The notes below the pieces were generated by a model, which saw nothing but the letters and a program-made list of their open reading frames with translations, was not told where the DNA came from and ran no database searches. Both the position numbers and the translations under genes were made by a program. This document shows positions 1 through 12,911 of a DNA stretch of 64,000 bases, piece by piece. Origin of the DNA: Apis mellifera (taxonomy: Eukaryota; Arthropoda; Insecta; Hymenoptera; Apidae); NCBI RefSeq assembly GCF_003254395.2, contig NC_037650.1, forward strand, positions 4,399,001 through 4,463,000, written 5' to 3'. Numbering within the stretch: the stretch's first letter is position 1; each line of letters starts with the position of its first letter.

Positions 1-3000
1 TTGATTGAGTGGACGGTCTCGAGGAATGCGCGTTCGAGGTTGAATAATACGAAGCGTGAGTCGTATCCGTGGGTATAGTTTCGTAGCTGTAATAATTGGA
101 CGATTGTTGTCCCGGTTTGTAGAAGGTGTAGGGGAATGATTCGGCAGTGGTCGGTGGTTGAGAAACGAAGGGTGGTTTCGTGGAGATTCGGACCAACGAA
201 GGTTTCGAAGTTTCGTCGATGCTCACCCACTTATTAATGGACGAATTCGGCGTTTGAATCGTCGTTCCCGTTCCCGGCTTCGTGTCGTTCAAGATTGATA
301 TTATGTGATTGATCGCTATTTCCTCCTTATCTATCATATCGTCCTTTTTGTTTCCGGAGGGCGCGTCGTAAGTGATGGTCGGCACTCTAATCAATTCGTT
401 CTTTTTGTCGCTTGGAATGGTCGTCATCGGCGTGGTGGTTACTTTGTTGATCGATTCATCAGCCTCCACGTCCTTGGTCGATACCCTTTCTTCCAACGTG
501 CTGATCTTTTCGAAGTTATCGATCGCCGTCTCTTGGGGGAGGGAAGAGGTCGTGAGCCTCTGCGTGTTGGCGTACAATTGAGTGATGGGCAATTTCGACG
601 ACGCGCCTAACGTTTCATCTTCCGCGGAAGATGAGACGTGCATCGAAGGCGAGGATTGATCGGGGAATTTAATCCACTGTGTCGTCGTCGATGTGCTGAC
701 GCGATGAGTGGTGTCGTCGTGCACAGGCCTCTTAATTTCCGTGTACGACACACTTTCGGTCACTTTCGGCCTCTGAGTGGTGGCGGTGCTCGAAGTTTCA
801 GTCACTTTCTTCTGATCGACGGTCGACTCGACGTTGGGTTTGAACGAGAAATCATCGGGATTGTTGGTCTCGTTCAACATAGTCCCATTCTCGTTCAATA
901 ATATCGTGTCGGGCGAGGTGTGGTTGTTCTGGCCCAATCCTTGGGAGAACAGGGCCGGAAGTTGGTCAACCGGATCGGCTATCTGAAGTATCTGATCCGG
1001 GCTTAGCAAAGTGGTGACCGGATTAATGACAGGATTGCTCGGACGATTCTGTATGTTGTTATTCGAATGGGTCAACAATCCCGGGAGAGCAAGATCGTCC
1101 AATATGTTCTGCTGGCCAAGCAGAGCCGGAAAATCTTCCTCCAGATGGGTTACGTCTGGTTGTACGGGTAATTGTGGCTTCTCCGAGTTTTCAACGCTGT
1201 CTTGGATCTGCCCGTTCCCGGATATCGACTTGGTCGTGGTCGAAGGGGGGGCGTCGAACGTGGAAATTTTGGTGTACGTGATTCCTTGGTTCTTGTTCAC
1301 TTGGGTGGACGCGTGATGATCGATAATATCCATCTTGACGGTGTTGTCCTGGGACACCGTCATCCCGACCGGCGTCCCGTCCGAATTCAACAAGATGGGA
1401 ATATCCGGGACGTGATCGATTTCGTGCACGTTGAATATTTCATCGTTGCTCGGAACGTTTTCGACGTTGGTGCCGGTCAAAGTTTTCAACGGCAGTTGGC
1501 AGCACGCGCCGAAAAGGAAACCGTCCATACAAGCGCCGACCACTTGTCCATTTCGTCGCGAGCATTCATAATTGAACATGCATATAGCTGGCTCGTTTGA
1601 CTTGACCCGGGATGGTATTGTGGGTTGACACGCTTTCGGTACTATTCTATATCCGCCGAATAATCTCCTACCTGCACGAACAGATTGATAATCGTTATTA
1701 ATAGAAATTTCGTTCCGTTTCGTTTCTTTTTTTCTAGTTTTCTTTTCTGTCTCGCGCGATAGCGGTTCGCGAAAAACAGGACGAAGATCTTATTATTCGA
1801 ATCGCGGCGTGCCGGTGCAATTAGTCGAGGGATCTACAACGGTTCACGATGAACGAGTTGAAAACGAAACTAACTCGACTCGTTTCGTATTCGGAATTTA
1901 ATCGGAATTGTACGGAGATGCAAATCGGGGAACAAGTTGTTTAAAAATCGTGTTCCAATTTTTTGGGGCATGAATTTGAATACATTTGTCGTAAATTAAT
2001 TTTGTTTTCTTCTTCTTCTTCAGGTTGAACGTGAAATACGTTCTAATTTAATGGAAATTCGTCGGTTCAGGAAAGTTTTCGATTCAGACAGACAGAATTA
2101 CAGTTTTAAACGTCTCTTTATGCCTTTATATTTGTAAAAGTCAGTATTTAGTGTGATCGGTTATGCTCAGGTGACTAAGCCATAGGCGAGCAAGCATGTA
2201 GGCTTTGCACGTGCCTCCTTATATGCCTGCATACCGCCAATATAATGACCTACTCCGTGAATCGTCCGTAGAGCTTGTCAGGATTCTTCCAGCGTTCCAG
2301 ATTTTTTTCTTTTTTCTTTTTTTCTTATTTTATTTTTCACGGACTTTCGTTTCGCGTCGAACTATGTCACAAGCGAGATGCCAATATTTTTCGAAATTTA
2401 TCTTCCATAATTATCGTTACATTCGTCTTGATTTATTCGGAAATTTATTGAAATGTTATATTATATTAGTTATTTTTTTTTCTTCCCGAGAATAACTTGC
2501 GATTAATCAGATTCAATAGCGGTTAAATAATCCGCTGTTACACGAAAACAGCGAATTAAAAGTTTTTTTTGAAATTCTGTTGTTCTAATTGCACAATTAT
2601 TATTTCTATCGCGTTGCTTCATTCCGGCACGCGTAATTATAAATTTTAATTAATAGAAATTTTAATTAATATCTTAGCATCGAATCAGATCGTAATATCA
2701 ATTACCATCACCTTGGCTATCTTAAACTGCGGTAGCATAATCGAGGTAATGTACCATTTAAGTAGAATAAAGACTATTGCGTGATGTACTTGGACGAGAA
2801 AATGGAAATGAGAAAGTGATAAGGATCTTGCGTGAAATAAACGTCGGTAATATCGATCGATAACGATTCAGAAAACATTTCTTGGCCGAGGAAATCGATC
2901 GAAATTTTTTTTCTTTTTTTTTTCTCCCCGTTTTCGTTAAACCTGTTTCTGTAGTGTTGGCTAGTTCGAGATAGCAAGTGTGTATCGCTATCGTTATCGA

Positions 3001-4004
3001 TATACACGAGCCGTGCATCACGTCGTGCTCTTTATTTTAAATATTCTCGAATATTTAAACGACGGGTGAAACAATATAGCGTGATACTTTATAGCGATGA
3101 TCGAAATTTCTGTCGTTTATTGGGAACAACGTGCATCTGGAATGAGATACGCACACTGCTATAAATACGCGTCTCGTGGAATTCACGACTTTCGAAAAGG
3201 AAGTGAGTATGTAAGTGGAATTTGGTGTCAATGTTGGTAACGTGCCTGATTGGTAAAAAGTCACGAACCTACGTCTATAAGGGTACGTATATGTATATTC
3301 AAACAGATGATATTCGAAACTAGACTCGTGGTATAATTGATAATGGATGAGATTAAAAAAAATTCCACGAATAACTTGGAAGTTGGGAGGAAAGAAGAAT
3401 GCGTGGGAAGAAGAGTGCGTTTGTTTTATCGGGTTGACACATGCAATTACTGGTGTAAAAGACAATTGACGCGTGAGGAGGCACCGCGTGTTATCGGTTA
3501 AAACGAACGCGTGTAACGACGCGGTGAACCGAGTCGTGGATAACAGATTATGGGATTCCACGCGATTGAAACTTTTTCATCGACCTCCGACATTTCCTTC
3601 TCTCCACAATGGAGATACGCGGCACGGGAAAATAAACGTTTTTCACGCGTAATTAAGGGAAAACTAGTTCTGGAAAATTTCCTCCCAACTTTCCTAATGG
3701 ATTGAAATTTATCGCGTCGTTCTTTCGATTAGAAAATGCGGGGAGAAAAGAAATTCTTGGAATTCAACGAAGATATACTTATGAGGATTTATTAAATTTG
3801 TTTAAATGGAAGATTTAAATGGTTAAACAATTCGGTCGAGGATTAGGAATCTATTCGTGTGTCGAGAATTCGTTAGCCGATTGATTTACACTATAGTTAC
3901 ATAATGTAATTGTTACCTGTGGCTTCGGGCACGTAAGAGCGTGAAACGACGGACATGGAAGAAAGGATGACGAGCAATAAATGGATACTCTTCCCGACAG
4001 TCAT
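1..4004 (-). CDS. Stubble/filzig-like secreted serine protease, N-terminal part (runs off left edge)
   Basis: Two coding exons are visible: 4004-3917 and 1671 down to base 1, still open at the window edge (586 codons seen). Exon 1 encodes a signal peptide starting MTVGKSIHLLLVIL and ends in phase 1; it joins to RRLFGGYRIVPKAC. Six cysteines follow at residues 44, 60, 66, 77, 86 and 87 (C-x15-C-x5-C-x10-C-x8-CC), a CLIP-like disulfide knot containing DGFLFGACC. After it comes a cysteine-free stem of about 500 residues rich in Thr, Ser, Asn and Pro with several N-glycosylation sequons. In the Stubble/filzig family such a knot and stem precede a trypsin-like domain, which here would lie left of base 1; I infer that rather than see it. 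A CAG splice acceptor ends directly before the ATG, so a non-coding exon must lie upstream. It could be catalytically active or a protease homologue; that cannot be judged from this part. Confidence 0.85.
1672..3916 (-). other. Intron 1 of the left Stubble-like gene
   Basis: This 2.2-kb intron lies between the signal-peptide exon and the knot/stem exon. The donor is GTAAC at 3916 and the acceptor is TGCAG ending at 1672, both on the minus strand. The sequence is AT-rich with poly-T/poly-A runs; the open frames inside have no domain signature and I see no gene in it. Confidence 0.75.
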
Positions 4005-7000
4005 CTGTAACAAAAAGACGCGATGAGAATTATCAAACGATTCATTCATTCGGCAATCAGAGGAAAACGCGTAAATTCTTACGATTTTATATACAATGGC
4101 ATTATAATATTTCTAATATAAGTAGGAAGACGAGATGTATCGATCGTTATTTTAAATCAACCTGCATTACACACATATATAACAGTGTTTCGTAACGGTA
4201 CAAGAAATTAGTATCGTGCGTGCGTCTCGAAAGCCACGCATTATAAACGAATTTATACCCCATTTTAATTTGCAACTCACCTTTCTGGGTCCGGTTAAAA
4301 ATCTATTAAAGATAAAAATATTTTTCAACCACGATTTTTTTAACAACCGCGTTATTTTTTACACGATATTGTTGCGCATATTATTTATCGTACTCGAAGC
4401 AAGAAACGAATAAGAAGAGGAACGAGATCATTTTCCTAACGAGACAATTAGACGAGCGGATTCTGGAACAAGAAGTAATAATAAAGATAGCATCGAGATT
4501 CGAAGAAATGATCAAGATTCAAGGTTTTATATATATATATATCATCGCTCTCTCGGTTTTCCTCATCTCACCATACTTTCCGAGATTTACACGCTCACGT
4601 GCGTGTCTCGAAGCGCATGGTATCCCTTCGGTGTCCCGAAATCCCGTTATACAGTCAGTCGGTTTCAGAGAGGCTCAATCCCTCTCTCTCTCTCTCTCCT
4701 GTATCACGGCTGCGTACAATGCTAAACAGAGATGCGGGGAACGGCGATGATGATGAAGAAGAGTGATGAGAAAACGAGGAGGAAGAGACGGGACCGCTCA
4801 TCTTGCGAACGAACGAAGAGAGGAAAGGAGGCCGTGAGAAAGACGAGGAGAGCAAACAAACCGATTGCTCGAACGTTGCTTCACCGAGCCACCGGTAACC
4901 TAGTTACCAATTCCCCCTCACTGTCCTTACTATTCTCTTCCTCCCTCCTCTGACCTTCTTAAGAATTATTAAATTCGATCCTGTGCGTAATTCAACGATT
5001 TGATTCGATTGCAAAATGAATCGATGCGATCGAAGGAGACGCTGACTATTTCCGCCTGTGTGCGTAAGGAATTCACGTTTCTTTCCTTCGTTTCGTTTTC
5101 TTCTTCTTTCTTTCTTTCTTTAATCCGCTTCTTCTTCTTCTTCTCGACGAATAGTGGAATAGAACGGGAGGAAGAGAAATTCAAGAGTGGAGGAAGATAC
5201 CGGTACTAGAAATTATCAATTCCTCGTGTTATCCATTGACTTCTTTTTTTTCTCTCTGTCCCGGAATGTCATTACGCGCACGCAACGCTTATATATGTAT
5301 ATATATATGGATATACATATATGCGGGAACCAATTCATTGGAAATTCGTTTTCTATCGGCCGGTAATCAGAAACGTCATGCAAAACTATGTAGAAAGTTC
5401 ATCCTTTTCTGGTATTCAGGACATTATCTGGTATCAGGTCCGTGTGAACCCTGCACCGGGTGCTCAACGTTCCGATACCATGATCTCACGGAGAAAGTAT
5501 CGTATCGTTTCGACTTGGCAAAATCGATTACACGACGGTGATTATGAGATACCGTGAATAATTTCACGGTGTGTAGCGGTGATGTTCGATTCAGGATGAT
5601 TTTGAATAATACGCTGATAACAGCTTTGACAATAATTCCCTTTCGTTCGTCTCGTATTCACTGTGCACACGCGTGTAAATATATACGCGGAAGTCACTTT
5701 CCTTCGAATCGTTCCGTTTCTCGGCTTCTTCTTCAAGTCTCAAGTTAATTTCGATCGCGACAAAAACGAGAGAGAAGTTGGGAGATGAGGGCAATTATCG
5801 TTAACGATCATTTCTTCGTTCCTACCTACCAGCGTGATTAACGGTTGGTTAACAATCGGTTGGTTGAAAAAAAAAAGAAAAAAAAAAGGAGAGAAAGAAG
5901 GAAAGAAGGAAAGAAAAAAATGTCGACTAAAGAGACTCGCGGCGATAGATTTAACGAGACTTTTACTTGTTACTTGTGTGTCGTAGATAATTTCACGTGA
6001 CCAATCGTCCAATATAATTTTTGCATACGCGGCTTAGAAGAGATTAAAAGGCGTGACGAATTTTATAACACGGATGAATGAAACGACTTGTTGCGATAAA
6101 TTATAGTTCGAAGCTCGATTTCGCGTAAAATTTTACACGCACGCGCATACACGGCTACACACGCGTGTTGTAAAACCCTGCAAAAGGATAGGTCACCGTT
6201 ACTTCAATGGAAAATCACGCGTTTCCTTTAAACGCGCTTGAAACGCCGCTTCAAACCTGCTCGACAAACTTTCAAATGCAAAGAACAGTCCTATACAAAT
6301 TTCAATAGCGTACATCCGGGTACGTTGGCATTATTGCACGTGTTAATATTTCTCAAATCGATCATCTCGCAAGAGTATCGCGTCTTTGGTCGGCCGAGAA
6401 GAGGAGGAGGGGGGGGGGACACCCTGTGTATGCGCGCCAAGATCCGGACACGGTCACGATCTCCTCCGCGCGGCGGATAAAAGAGTCGAGGAGAGTTGGC
6501 TCTCCGAGTACCTCGAAAATTCTTCGCCGTTCATTGGCCGTTCGTCAGTAGCGCGAGGAAGAAGCCTCCTGCCGAACAACACACGGCTGCGTGAATGCAG
6601 GTATGCACAGGATTCTGCGCGCACACGTAAACTTGGGAGAAAGCCTCGGTTCGACTCTTCTTCTTCATTATTGGATCTGGGTGACCCGATTGGCTTGCCC
6701 TCGTCGACCAACCGAGAAATTTCCTCGTCATCGTCATCGTCATCGCTCTCGTCGCCCTCTTCCGCGCTCCACCTTCTTCCTTTCCCTCCGATCCTCCGAT
6801 CCTAGCTACCCGATCGATCGAGTACAGTTGGCTTTCGTATCAAAACATTTAAGTCATATTTGTCTGCATTTTAATCGAAAGATGGAAAAGTTTCGTCAAA
6901 TTATAACGAAATCGGTGCAACCGATGATCGATGGATAAGTTTCATTCCTCGAGGGAGAGAAAAGATATATAAACAATTCAAAACGAGGGATATTTTGAAA

Positions 7001-8919
7001 GGATACGAGGAGATGCGCTTTCACTGAGTCACATCGCTGTTTGATCGTTCGTGCAAAACCGATCGCCGCCTCCGCCTCCGGTTGTTCGACTCGAGCGATC
7101 GTTACACGCCTATCTCGCTCGCGAATTGTCGAAAGCGAAAGCGATGAATTATTATACATTTCGCGTCGAAAAATGTAAATAATATATCGAAGGAATGAAT
7201 GGTGTTGGAGCGATAGGAATCGGCGAACAAAGAACGATTGTATAAATTGGAGTGGAAAGAAATTATTCCACTTTCTTCGCGTCGTGCGTGGCGAAATAAA
7301 GGAATGTTTAAAGGAAAGAATGGGACAAGTTGGAAAGGGACAATGCGCCGTTTGCATTTTAACAGGGGCCGAAAAGTGGACGAATGTAGGGCGAGCAACG
7401 AGAACACACAAACGCGTTAACCTGCACTAATCCACGCTGACAGAAGCCGATCGTTATAAAGTCGTACTTCCTCGATAAAGTAATAATTACGGGGGGAAAT
7501 AATAAATGCGTTAAATTACATTACACGCAACTTGTCACGAGTCTACGCTTTTCCTCTGTTATTTTTTCGTTATCCGTGCAATTTAGATTTCTGTGCTCAC
7601 CGCTTGTGTTGTAACAACGTATCATTTGTACGATGGCGGCAATGCAACGCTTATCAATCGCGAAACATTTTTATTATCCATCTCCTCCGATTCTCCCGGA
7701 TTCGGTTGTTGCTCCGTTTGGAATGAGGAGGAGGAGGAAGAGCGGGGAATCAGCGTTAAACGTACAAATCAACGGCTAAGATTGGAAAGAGTGACACGAG
7801 GCCGTCTGTGTGCTGACAACCGTTACCAACTTACCACTACCTGGTGCTGTGGCATACCTAACTTAGCTACGCACACGCAGCTGCGCGCTTGTACTACTCG
7901 AAGCTATGTGTCAGACCGCCACTCGGGGTCAATGCGAGGAATCTCTCATTCTCTTCTCTCATTCGCATCTTTCTCAAAAGTTTCACGAGATCACGCTCGT
8001 TCGACGGGGAAATAAATGGAAACGATGAGAGGTGAACCGAGTTATCTTTCACGATCGAACCATTCCTCCGATCGATATTATTGGATCGTTGTTCGCGGCA
8101 AACTCTTCTCGCGAAGAGTTAATTCGAAGATGGATTTCTCGATCGAATATTTATGAAATTCGAGAGTACATCCAGAATTGAAGGCTCGAAATTTTAATTA
8201 AATAAAAGCAACCGTGTAGTTGGAGCATTGAAAATATAATTTGACTCGGTCGTTTAATCTCGAGAAATGGGATTTTAAAGAGGTACAACGTGTGTAGGTA
8301 ACGACGCGTGGATGAGATCAGACCGGGAATGGAGCATCAGAATGAAGAAAGAAGAAAGGGAGGGGAAAAAAAAGGAGGAATAAGGATGCGGTGAAGCAGC
8401 GGAGCATGCCAAATGATCTTCTATGTATATCGCCCCGTTTACTACGGGCCAAAGTCGGAAAGCCAGCTTTCTCCTGCCTCCACGGTCAGGTTACTTTGTG
8501 TACGATCGTACCGATTCCTGATCACGTCCTGGTTCCGATAAACGATTCGGATTGACCGATATTTTTTTTCGTCCTTGCCACTATCAAACTTTCTACATTA
8601 ATATTTATCGCATTGTTTCTGCCGCTTGTTCTATCGACGTGGAACGGAAAGCACGTTGGACCCGGCAAAGTGTCACTTGCGAATCCGTCCACGTGAACCA
8701 AGATCGAGGTAGCTCGATCGATGCGCGGAGCCGATCGAATAAAAATTAATCGACAAATTCGTTCGAAATAATCATTGTCTCGATTGTTTGCCCGCTTCGT
8801 TTAAAATTGACACGCAATTTATAAGCGTGATGTTGAATACTAGATAATAGAAATTGTCGTCGAGAATGTTTACCGAACGAACCTTTCGAATCGTTTGATT
8901 TTTAACCAGCAACACTTAC
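4005..8919 (-). other. Probable 5' intron of the left Stubble-like gene; no coding gene seen
   Basis: The sequence just upstream of the ATG at 4004 reads as a splice acceptor (CTTTTTGTTACAG), so this stretch is probably intron between a non-coding first exon and the coding start. It contains pyrimidine- and purine-rich runs, a short (AT)n near 4530 and 5290, and CpG-rich patches near 6.4-6.8 kb and 9 kb. The open frames here are low-complexity Ser/Arg strings without a start context or domain. I see no protein gene or RNA gene. Confidence 0.5.
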
Positions 8920-9365
8920 CGTGTTAACGTATTAACCGTGATACGTTCGCCGATTCGTCAGCCTCGTCTCATAACGTTGCCTTAAATCCTCTGGACGGGA
9001 GCCCCTCGTCGGTCGTTTCCCCGAAAGAAGAAAACACGACCCTTTCTCACGTCACGTCTCACGAACGTCTCTCAAGTTCACACGTTCTCACCCCGATTTT
9101 TCCGCACTTGCTTGGCACACAACTTCCTCCACTTCCCTTTCCTCGATCCCCCTCGAAATCGTATCATATACCAGGAACGAGTACCGAACGCCTGCTTCAG
9201 AGACAGACGGACAGAGAGAGAGAGAGATAGAGAGTGAAAGAGAAGCCAAATTTTCCGCAGGAATCGACGGAAAAGACGAGGAGGAAGACGACATGCACTC
9301 TAACAAATCGAATCAAATCCACGTTTTACACCTTCTCTTTTTTTAACTCTCGATCGCTACTCGTC
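8920..9365 (-). other. Candidate non-coding first exon of the left Stubble-like gene
   Basis: On the minus strand a strong donor (ACACG then GTAAGTG) lies at 8920/8919, and a TATA-like element sits at 9393-9398 at its other end. A transcript starting about 30 bases below the TATA element and spliced at 8919 to the acceptor before the ATG at 4004 would give a 5' leader of roughly 450 bases. This is inference from splice and promoter signals only; other donors in the region could serve instead. Confidence 0.35.
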
Positions 9366-9392
9366 GAAACGTTGCATCCGATTGGCATCCGA

Positions 9393-9398
9393 TATATA
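9393..9398 (-). promoter_or_regulatory. Candidate TATA box
   Basis: The minus strand reads GGTATATATC here, about 30 bases upstream of the proposed start of the non-coding exon ending at 8920. No clear initiator was identified, so the call is tentative. Confidence 0.3.
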
Positions 9399-11472
9399 CC
9401 CTAATCTGTGGATCGAGTGTGGACAGTGTGGACGATAAGTCTGTGACACTACGACGGAGGCTCTTACGACCGGCAAACCTGTTCGATTGAACTTTTCACG
9501 CGATCTCTAATGCCGATCTCTTCCGCGCACCGTTCGCCCATCCGGTTAGCCAAGTGGATGGTGGCTGTCTGCCTGTTGCACCTCGTGCCACGGCATGTGC
9601 TGGAATCGCATGGCTAAGTCATAAGCGGCGCCTTCGAACAGGGATCGTGCGATGATGGTGGTGGTGGTCGAGGAACGAACGAAGTGGTGGAGGTCGATTA
9701 TGGTGGAGGCAAGCGTAGCCGAGGAAGACCGGCCGATCGCGGCGATCCATAAAGTGGTGGGGGGAGCATCGGGCGTCATCGGGGAGAAGGAAAGAGACAG
9801 GCGAAGGAGGAGGAGGAGAGACCGAGCGAGGAGAAATCGAAGTGGGCCAGTGACCAGGTCACGTGGAGAAGAACGAGGCCCAACGCGCACGACAGCGACA
9901 CACTGTCCTACTCATCGGGATCGTCGCCGAGCCTCTATCTGTCCATTCAGGAAACGCGTCGCGATCGGCGTTCAGCCTCCACTCGCGGCTAATTCATAGT
10001 TGGACCGATCTGAGAGAGAAGAGGGAATTGGCGATGAAATGGCGAGAGAAATATCGGAAGAAACGGTTCCTTTTTTTAATTCTTCTCTTCTCGAAAGGAG
10101 ATGAGGAACGATAGTGATATTCGATTATGTATATATATATGGAGGATTTTGAGATCGCTTTTTTATCTATATAGAAACAAAGGAGTTTATTTATGAACGG
10201 AAAAGTTTCGACGAGGGTGCGACGTTTCGAAAGTTCGTGACGGACGATTTGATTTGACGGACAGGAAGGTGATTGATCTCGTAGTTAAATAATTGCGAAG
10301 AATTCAAATTATACGGGTAAAAATTATGGGACAGAGCCGGCTAAATATAACCAAGTTTATAAAGGAGAATATTTAAGTAACTGGTTTCCTTTGTTTAAAC
10401 ATGTCTGGTAAATAGAAGATTTCTCTCTGCAAGTCGTTTGGCAAAAGGAAACGAAGGTTCTTCTTTTATATCCATTTGCTGATTAATGCGATGGCAATAA
10501 TTTTAAATAAATTACACGAAACAACTTTCGGAAGAATTATTCGATTTTTTCGATTAAATTGAATTCGAAATTTCCACTCGTTATCATCGAGATAATCGTC
10601 GATCACGCGGGTTGAATAAAATCGGGGAATTAAATAAAGATATTGAATTAATATCGAAGATAATATCATCCGTTTGGTATCGAGCCTGACGTATTGATAA
10701 AAATACATCCGTGAAATTGGAACAAAAGAAAAATTGACATCGAAGATAGAAAAAAAAAAAATTAACGCGAGACCAAGAGAATCTCAATTGATCGAATTTC
10801 ACTTCATTTCGGAGTCAGATCATTTATCTATGTCAACCGGCTTATGACGAAATCGTATCGTATATATTCCATTTCAAAAACTGGACGTACGATTATAAAT
10901 TAAACGCGCATAGAACCGCGTTAAGAAGTTGGAGGTGTGGAAAAATTATTTCCCTATTTTATAACTGTATGACAAGCGTATCGCAATGATTATCATTTTG
11001 ACGCTCGTTTCCGTGAAAGAAATTCTGAATAACTCTGGTATCGAGCAATTTTCCACGAGAGAAATTTGATATACAAACGTGTAAATTATCGAAATGTTTA
11101 TTTATTTCTTTCCTTTTTTTGCCGAGAGAAACATTGGAATAATCGTTATATATCGGAGAAAGTCCCGCTTTTCCTATCATTCCCGATCCGAAACTAAATT
11201 GATATTCGAGGCGATATCACGATATATCCAAGATTCGAAATCTCACGAGGTCGAAGTGTGTCGCAAAGTGTGTCAAACTTGGCCTTTTTACGGTACCTTC
11301 GCGATTTAAGAATTCCGGATAAGATCTCTCTCGTCTAACATCTTCGTCCTGTCGTCGCAACGCGCGGAGAGCACGCAGTGGTGGATCTCTTTGGGATAAT
11401 TATGCATCTCAGACGCGGGGCTACCGCACAACATTTAGAGAGTGGATAAAATTCAATTCTTGATCGCGAACG
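9399..11472. other. Intergenic sequence; nothing coding seen
   Basis: The stretch has a GC-richer part around 9.4-10 kb with GGT/GGA-rich simple sequence, then AT-rich DNA. A minus-strand open frame at 9546-9890 gives a low-complexity Ser/Leu/Arg string with no recognisable domain, so it is not annotated as a gene. Confidence 0.5.
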
Positions 11473-12911
11473 TGACTCGGCCTAAGTAGGCCAGGACCTC
11501 TACCTTTCAGCGCACAATGTTTTCTTTGACGCCGATATGGCATCCCATTTATTCAGAAATACAATCGACCGAGAGTGGATATAATTGATTGGCGAATATC
11601 TCGGATCAAATTATTGTTCGAGGCGAGCGAACGCGTGGAAGTTGAAGAAGAAATTTACGGATAAAGTTTAATGTATTTTTTTACGAGTATCAATGAGAAT
11701 GCTGGGACCGTACATCACACATGTTTATCTGTACAGTTATTTTTCTACATACGCTTATTAAATACGATTGTTGAAAAGAGATGATGGATGCCCTCCTCGC
11801 CGAAGGAAATTATTCTTATGGAGAAGGAATTTTTCTAAAAAAAAAAAAGAAAAGAAGAAACACGAGTTACTTACGAGAAGAAATATTTGACCGTGATCGT
11901 GACTCTGGTCAAGTAGGTTAAAACTTGCTTGTCTTTAAATGGATTTTACACCTTCGTGAATTTACAAAGAATACCGTCGGCGTTACGAGTAACGATTAAC
12001 AAATTTTTCTTAATTAACGTCATTATAGCGATTAATTGCTTGTGGCGTATAACGATCGTCGTCATAGAATGCTTCCATTGCTTTGTGAAAATTGTGATAA
12101 AGAAATAGTAACGAAATTGTTACGTAAAAAGTAAGCCTATCTTCAAGCAGATTGATTTAAAGAAAATCTTTGGAAGACTCGCGAATGGACATTATTCATT
12201 CAAATGAAATACTTTGCGCGTAGGATTCCAAGAAGAAGAAGAAAAAAACATAAATCAGTGAGCGCAAAGGCATAAAACGATTTTATTTTTTTCTCATCCT
12301 TCATTCCTTATCGTAAAACATTTTTAAATGGCATAAATTTTCGTCGATTGTTGCAATATCTAATTCCGGTATATATAAAAAAAACCCAATCGAAGAGCAT
12401 TTTTAGGTCGTGACCCCATAAGCATAGGAAGAGACACCCGAAGAGAAGGAACGAGGAGAAACAATCGATGGTCATGACCCAGGACACGCTTGACAAAACT
12501 AGGTCAGAATTTAGTTACGTCTTTTCACGTTCGGCGCATCATTTTTCTTTACCGTTGCTCATACGAATTCATCAGGCACGCGACAACCTTTCTCTCTTTC
12601 TCTTCTTCCTCGTCCCTTCTTCTTTTATTCCCAATTTTTCCATAAAAAAAAGAAAAAAAGAAATCATCGTGGTTTCACTTTTTTTTTTCCAAACACGGCT
12701 GCTCTTCTTAAAAAAATATCACGAGTCGTTGTTTTCATCTTGTCGGAAAAACGTAACTTAATCGATCGTGATAGAGGATCAAGAGTCCTTGACTCGGCTA
12801 ATTACGCGAGTAAAATCTCGGGATCTCGTGTCGCGTAGCTACGAATGGTGGAGTACTATGTTGCTGACAAACCTCGTGACGTCATTGCAGAGTAAGGTCA
12901 GACCATGACCC
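11473..12911. promoter_or_regulatory. Cluster of bZIP-like and nuclear-receptor-like motifs (candidate enhancer)
   Basis: Within 1.4 kb there are TGACTCGGC at 11473-11481 and 12790-12798, a related TGACTCTGG at 11900-11908, and the palindrome GGTCATGACC at 12470-12479. AGGTCA lies at 12501-12506, a full TGACGTCA (CRE) at 12877-12884, and AGGTCA/TGACCC facing each other at 12895-12900 and 12906-12911. AGGTCA arrangements are bound by nuclear receptors and TGACTC/TGACGTCA by bZIP proteins. The cluster lies between the two protease genes. Function is inferred; short motifs also occur by chance. Confidence 0.3.
11479..11492. repeat. 14-bp inverted repeat
   Basis: GGCCTA and its reverse complement TAGGCC are separated by AG. 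The repeat overlaps the TGACTCGGC motif. A similar but degenerate block (GTGACTC...AAGTAGG) recurs about 420 bases to the right at 11899-11917. Confidence 0.5.

Noticed and set aside
6600..6680. GGTTCGA-containing segment considered as a tRNA T-arm
   Set aside because: No matching acceptor or anticodon stem can be drawn around it.
9546..9890. 114-codon minus-strand open frame
   Set aside because: Low-complexity Ser/Leu/Arg composition, no domain or splice support; probably chance in a GC-richer patch.
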